Source: Anaerolineales bacterium (GTDB lineage: Bacteria > Chloroflexota > Anaerolineae > Anaerolineales > UBA11858). From it: 33,478 nucleotides of DNA. This document shows positions 30,417-33,478 of this stretch, piece by piece. The position numbers and the translations under genes are program-made. The stretch's first letter is position 1. Every line of letters starts with the position of its first letter. The stretch is from NCBI GenBank assembly GCA_021108255.1, contig JAIORG010000220.1, forward strand, positions 1-33,478, read 5' to 3'. The notes under the pieces were generated by a model. That model did not search any database and was not told the origin of the DNA. It worked only from the letters and a program-made list of their open reading frames with translations.

Positions 30417-32450
30417 TTAATTGTTAAAATCCTTGATCATCGCTCTGAACTCGTCCTCAATGATAATTTTAATTCCCAGTTCTTGCGCTTTATCGTGCTT
30501 TGATCCCGGATCATCTCCAACCAGAATGTAGTCTGTATTAGCGCTGACTGATCCAGTCACTTTGCCGCCTGATGCCTGAATAATCTCTTTAATTTCTCCC
30601 CTGGTGTAACTTTTTAATTTTCCAGTGAGGACAAAAACCAGCCCGGTTAACTTCATGTCCTCAAGGTCTGCTTTGGTTTTAGTCTCAACAGAAGGCCAAA
30701 CCCCATTCACTTTTAATTTCCGAAGAACTTGCTGGTTAGTTGGACGGTTGAACCAATCAATGATTGCCTGAGCTATATTCGGTCCAATTCCCGGGATATT
30801 TTCCAACTCTTCCAAAGAAGCCTGGTTAAGTGCATCCAAGTTCCTGTAATTCCTGGCTAATATTCCTGAGACTACCTCCCCTACTCCCCTGATCCCCAGC
30901 GCAGTGATCAATCTATCCAGGAGCTGGTTTTTTGATTGGGTAATTGCCTCCAAAAGGTTGTCTGCCTTTTTCTCGGCAAACCCTTCTAACTTCAATAGAT
31001 CAGCCTTCTGCAGACTGTATAAATCCCCTACACTGGTTATCAGGCCTTCATTGGCCAGTTGTTCAACAATCTTAATCCCCAAACCAACAATATCCATAGC
31101 CGTCCTGGAGACAAAGTGTTCAATATTCCTGATCAACTGCGCTTCGCAGCTGGAATTAACACAATACCAGGCGACTTCCCCTTCAATGTGTTCAACTGGT
31201 TCTTGGCATACTGGGCAAATTTCAGGAGGTGAATAAACCCTTTCCGCTCCTGTCCGGATGTCCTTCACTGGTCCCATAATATACGGAATTACTTCTCCCG
31301 CCCGCTTCACCATTACCCGATCACCTTTCCGAATATCCTTATCGCTGATGAAATCAAAGTTGTGAAGCGTAGCTTGTTTTACAGTCACACCTCCAATTTC
31401 CACTGGCTCAAGAACTGCATAAGGTGTCAACACACCAGTTCTACCGACATTTACTCTGATATCCTCAAGTGTAGTATTTACAACCTGGGCAGGAAATTTA
31501 AAGGCAATTGCCCCTCTGGGCGCTTTTCCTACCACTCCCAGATTATCAGCTAAATCCAGATCATTGATCTTAATAACCACACCATCAATCTCATAGTCCA
31601 GTTTCCGACGTCGGTCTTCCCAGTCCTCCAGGGAATTGATCACAGCATCCAGATCAGGGCAAAAATCGAAATCCGGAGTTGGAAAACCCAGCTGCTCCAG
31701 GTAAGAAAGGGTTTCTTTTTGCGTCCTTGGCAAAGTATCGGAACTGGTTACAATTTGATACACAAGTAGAGTCAGCGGACGTTTTGCAGTTAATGAAGAA
31801 TCCAACTGGCGCAATGATCCTGCCGCTGTATTTCGTGGATTTACATATGTTCTTTCCCCTGCTTCTTCGAGGTATTTGTTCAGTTTATCAAAGTCAGATA
31901 TCCGGATAAACGCCTCCCCTCTGACTACAAGGTTTTGCGGAGGCACCGTGCTTTCCGGATCTGGCGGAATTCGAAGCGGCAGCGTTCGGATCGTTCTTAG
32001 ATTCTCCGTAATTTCCTCGCCGATTACACTATTTCCCCTGGTTGCACCCCTGGTAAACAAACCGTTTTCATAATGCAGCACAACTGTTAATCCATCCAGC
32101 TTCGGCTCCATCATAAATTCAGCGCCTGCCGCACTTTCATCCAGCCGGGATATCCGTTCCTGCCAGGCTCTCAACTCATCCGCTGAAAAGGCGTTGTCGA
32201 GACTCAAAATCGGCGCCGGGTGCTCCAGTCGGGTGAATGCTTCAGAAGGGGGAGTACCAGCCCGTTGTGTTGGAGAATCGGGAGTTTTTAATGCAGGATA
32301 TTTTTCCTCTAGCTCCAAAAGTTCTCTGTAATAATTGTCATATTCGTTATCACTGATTACCGGATTATTAAGAATATAATAGCGATAATTATGTGATCTT
32401 AGCAGCTGCTGGAGCTCTACCAAACGTTGTTGGTGGGGGTTGTATTCCAT
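30417..32450 (-). CDS. ligA: NAD-dependent DNA ligase LigA
   Basis: 677 residues from the ATG at 32450. The adenylation domain has the AMP-accepting Lys in EPKLDGLTVVLHYENG (about residue 117). NPRNTAAGSLRQLD follows, then the OB fold (GRTGVLTPYAVLEPV), the four-Cys zinc finger CPVC...CVNSSC, tandem helix-hairpin-helix motifs (LENIPGIGPNIAQAI), and a C-terminal BRCT domain (about 590-677). It seals nicks in replication and repair. The frame opens at an ATG at 32459, but that ATG lies inside a TATAAT box. The start three codons later lies 7 nt beyond the box, predicts a leaderless mRNA, and matches the family N-terminus. Confidence 0.95.
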   Translation of the reverse strand: MEYNPHQQRLVELQQLLRSHNYRYYILNNPVISDNEYDNYYRELLELEEKYPALKTPDSPTQRAGTPPSEAFTRLEHPAPILSLDNAFSADELRAWQERISRLDESAAGAEFMMEPKLDGLTVVLHYENGLFTRGATRGNSVIGEEITENLRTIRTLPLRIPPDPESTVPPQNLVVRGEAFIRISDFDKLNKYLEEAGERTYVNPRNTAAGSLRQLDSSLTAKRPLTLLVYQIVTSSDTLPRTQKETLSYLEQLGFPTPDFDFCPDLDAVINSLEDWEDRRRKLDYEIDGVVIKINDLDLADNLGVVGKAPRGAIAFKFPAQVVNTTLEDIRVNVGRTGVLTPYAVLEPVEIGGVTVKQATLHNFDFISDKDIRKGDRVMVKRAGEVIPYIMGPVKDIRTGAERVYSPPEICPVCQEPVEHIEGEVAWYCVNSSCEAQLIRNIEHFVSRTAMDIVGLGIKIVEQLANEGLITSVGDLYSLQKADLLKLEGFAEKKADNLLEAITQSKNQLLDRLITALGIRGVGEVVSGILARNYRNLDALNQASLEELENIPGIGPNIAQAIIDWFNRPTNQQVLRKLKVNGVWPSVETKTKADLEDMKLTGLVFVLTGKLKSYTRGEIKEIIQASGGKVTGSVSANTDYILVGDDPGSKHDKAQELGIKIIIEDEFRAMIKDFNN

Positions 32451-32457
32451 AAATCCC

Positions 32458-32463
32458 ATTATA
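32458..32463 (-). promoter_or_regulatory. -10 box of ligA, leaderless spacing
   Basis: Minus-strand TATAAT with 7 nt to the ATG at 32450; it overlaps the upstream ATG at 32459. The -35 is weak. Confidence 0.5.
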
Positions 32464-32539
32464 GCTTATATCCGTCGTGGAATAATCCCCTTGCCATTTT
32501 TGGAATAGCTGGAATTTAATTCCTGCCCAGTGAGGATAT

Positions 32540-32548
32540 TGGTATAAT
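32540..32548 (+). promoter_or_regulatory. Extended -10 promoter of the zinc-ribbon gene
   Basis: TGGTATAAT (TGN plus consensus TATAAT). The predicted start near 32555 gives a ~100-nt leader that opens with a 7-bp hairpin, GGATAAT (32555-32561) with ATTATCC (32568-32574). Confidence 0.55.
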
Positions 32549-32658
32549 GCTTACGGATAATGAAAGAATTATCCAACTTAAAACTATCAGTAAGTTACCA
32601 AATTATTTCTTATACTTAATAAAATGATTTCCCAAAATCTATTTTATGAGGAGCGATC

Positions 32659-33018
32659 ATGTCTGCTGGAAAACTAATCGGCTATATCTTTGCAGCTATT
32701 GCGATTTTTTTTGGTGTGATTTTTATCTGGGGTGCTTTTGGCTCAGAAGGGCAACCATCCTGGATTATCGTCGGCACCATAAGTGTGCTGATAGGGTTTG
32801 GAATTATTTGGTTTGCTGGGAGAAAACAGACAACCGGAGATGAAGAAGTAACAGTCAAAATAGATCTATCCGGAGATGTTAATCTGGATTCACTCACCTG
32901 TAAGTCCTGTGGAAGTCCGTTAAGTCCTGAGCATATATCCATGGTCGCTGGCGCCCCTGTGGTTTCCTGTCCATCGTGTGGAACAACATATCAACTTACT
33001 GAAGAGCCAAAATGGTAA
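32659..33018 (+). CDS. Small membrane protein with C-terminal zinc ribbon
   Basis: 119 residues. Two membrane helices (about 5-26 and 34-53) are separated by a short Gly/Ser loop. A cytosol-facing tail follows, ending in a zinc ribbon with CKSC (about 81-84) and CPSC (about 104-107), 19 residues between the pairs. I do not recognise a named family. The Cys pairs suggest a structural zinc site or regulatory contact. GAGGAG precedes the ATG. The next gene, a secreted DUF2207-like protein, starts 17 nt later and is likely co-transcribed, so the two probably act together at the membrane. Confidence 0.8.
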   Translation: MSAGKLIGYIFAAIAIFFGVIFIWGAFGSEGQPSWIIVGTISVLIGFGIIWFAGRKQTTGDEEVTVKIDLSGDVNLDSLTCKSCGSPLSPEHISMVAGAPVVSCPSCGTTYQLTEEPKW

Positions 33019-33035
33019 CCAGGAAGAGGCTATCC

Positions 33036-33478
33036 ATGAAAAAAACTGCTTTATTTCTCCTGCTGCTTATTGTTCTGCTGATTCCCAGCTCTGCACTTGC
33101 GCAGAGTTATTACTTCAGACTGGACATAGAAACTGTCCATGTCTTTTGGGAAGCTGACGGTACGCTGGATTTGATATATGAATTCTTTTTTATTAATCAG
33201 CCAGAGGGACATACTATCGAGTACGTGGACGTAGGTTTGCCTAACAACCAATATTCTGATAGCAACATTTCAGCCGACATAAACGGCCAATCGCTTTCCT
33301 ACATTTCCAGTTCCGGGTACGAAGGTAGCGGAACAGGTGTTGCCGTGGGATTAGGCTCCAATTCGATACCTCCTAGCGGGCAGGGTGTGGTCAGGGTTTT
33401 TATAAACGATATCGAAGATGTTTTGTTTCCTGACACTGAATCCGATGATTATGCAAGCGCAGTTTTTATGCCATCCTA
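33036..33478 (+). CDS. Secreted DUF2207-like protein, N-terminal part, cut by window edge
   Basis: The first 147 codons of an exported protein. A signal peptide (MKKTALFLLLLIVLLIPSSA, then LAQ) ends near residue 24. The mature part is beta-rich, with VHVFWEADGTLDLIYEFFFINQ (about 36-57) and IPPSGQGVVRVFI (about 109-121). This opening resembles DUF2207/predicted membrane proteins that carry an extracytoplasmic beta-domain before C-terminal membrane helices, but the rest lies outside the window. GAGG is seven nt upstream of the ATG. The partner is the zinc-ribbon membrane protein just upstream. Confidence 0.7.
   Translation, partial: MKKTALFLLLLIVLLIPSSALAQSYYFRLDIETVHVFWEADGTLDLIYEFFFINQPEGHTIEYVDVGLPNNQYSDSNISADINGQSLSYISSSGYEGSGTGVAVGLGSNSIPPSGQGVVRVFINDIEDVLFPDTESDDYASAVFMPS

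Overview
The window is 33.5 kb of ordinary, gene-dense bacterial chromosome with moderate G+C. I see no phage genes, insertion sequence, CRISPR array or rRNA. It encodes Sec translocase subunits, peptidoglycan enzymes, two lipoproteins, a LytR-CpsA-Psr protein, an Flp-type pilin with a prepilin peptidase, and a sigma-54 module. The style of the genes (acidic-tailed trigger factor, Flp pilin, four-cysteine RpoN, zinc-ribbon membrane protein next to a DUF2207-like protein) suggests an anaerobic member of the Chloroflexota, probably Anaerolineae. That placement is inference from gene content, not from a marker alignment.

Layout. 1-2961 (mostly minus): a NagD-like HAD phosphatase cut by the window edge, then clpP, tig and tRNA-Leu(UAG) behind a strong sigma-70 promoter. 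3049-6486: a SAM methyltransferase, a Yip1-like membrane protein, a HAD-IB phosphatase homologue and a ferredoxin-tailed aldo/keto reductase. 6500-7580: a tyrosine recombinase whose promoter and leader are covered by a long palindrome with dif-like 11-6-11 architecture. 7738-8883: a radical SAM/HhH gene split by one in-frame TAA. 9019-10914: an LCP protein and an alpha/beta-hydrolase lipoprotein (minus). 11031-13426: secD-secF (plus). 13620-14369: prepilin peptidase (minus). 14420-20611 (plus): SAM hydroxide adenosyltransferase, murA with Asp in place of the catalytic Cys, a GlmS-type SIS protein, an aminotransferase and ATP-dependent PEP carboxykinase. 20657-22930 (minus): hflX and an M28 peptidase lipoprotein. 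23076-28914 (plus): sigma-54 promoter, rpoN, an NtrB-like kinase, an NtrC-like AAA+ activator without a DNA-binding domain, and an L,D-transpeptidase. 29057-32463 (minus): ligA, rlmI and a 46-aa Flp pilin. 32540-33478 (plus): a zinc-ribbon membrane protein and the start of a secreted DUF2207-like protein.

The most interesting unit is 23.0-27.7 kb. It is a compact, apparently self-regulating sigma-54 circuit: the sigma factor carries an extra four-cysteine motif and its own -24/-12 promoter, followed by a cytosolic PAS-GAF-PAS kinase and an activator that seems to act without binding DNA. Other points are the dif-like palindrome at the xer promoter, the single-nonsense radical SAM gene, the fosfomycin-insensitive type of MurA, and three genes (7738, 14369, 32450) whose -10 boxes sit 6-7 nt before the ATG, suggesting leaderless mRNAs.
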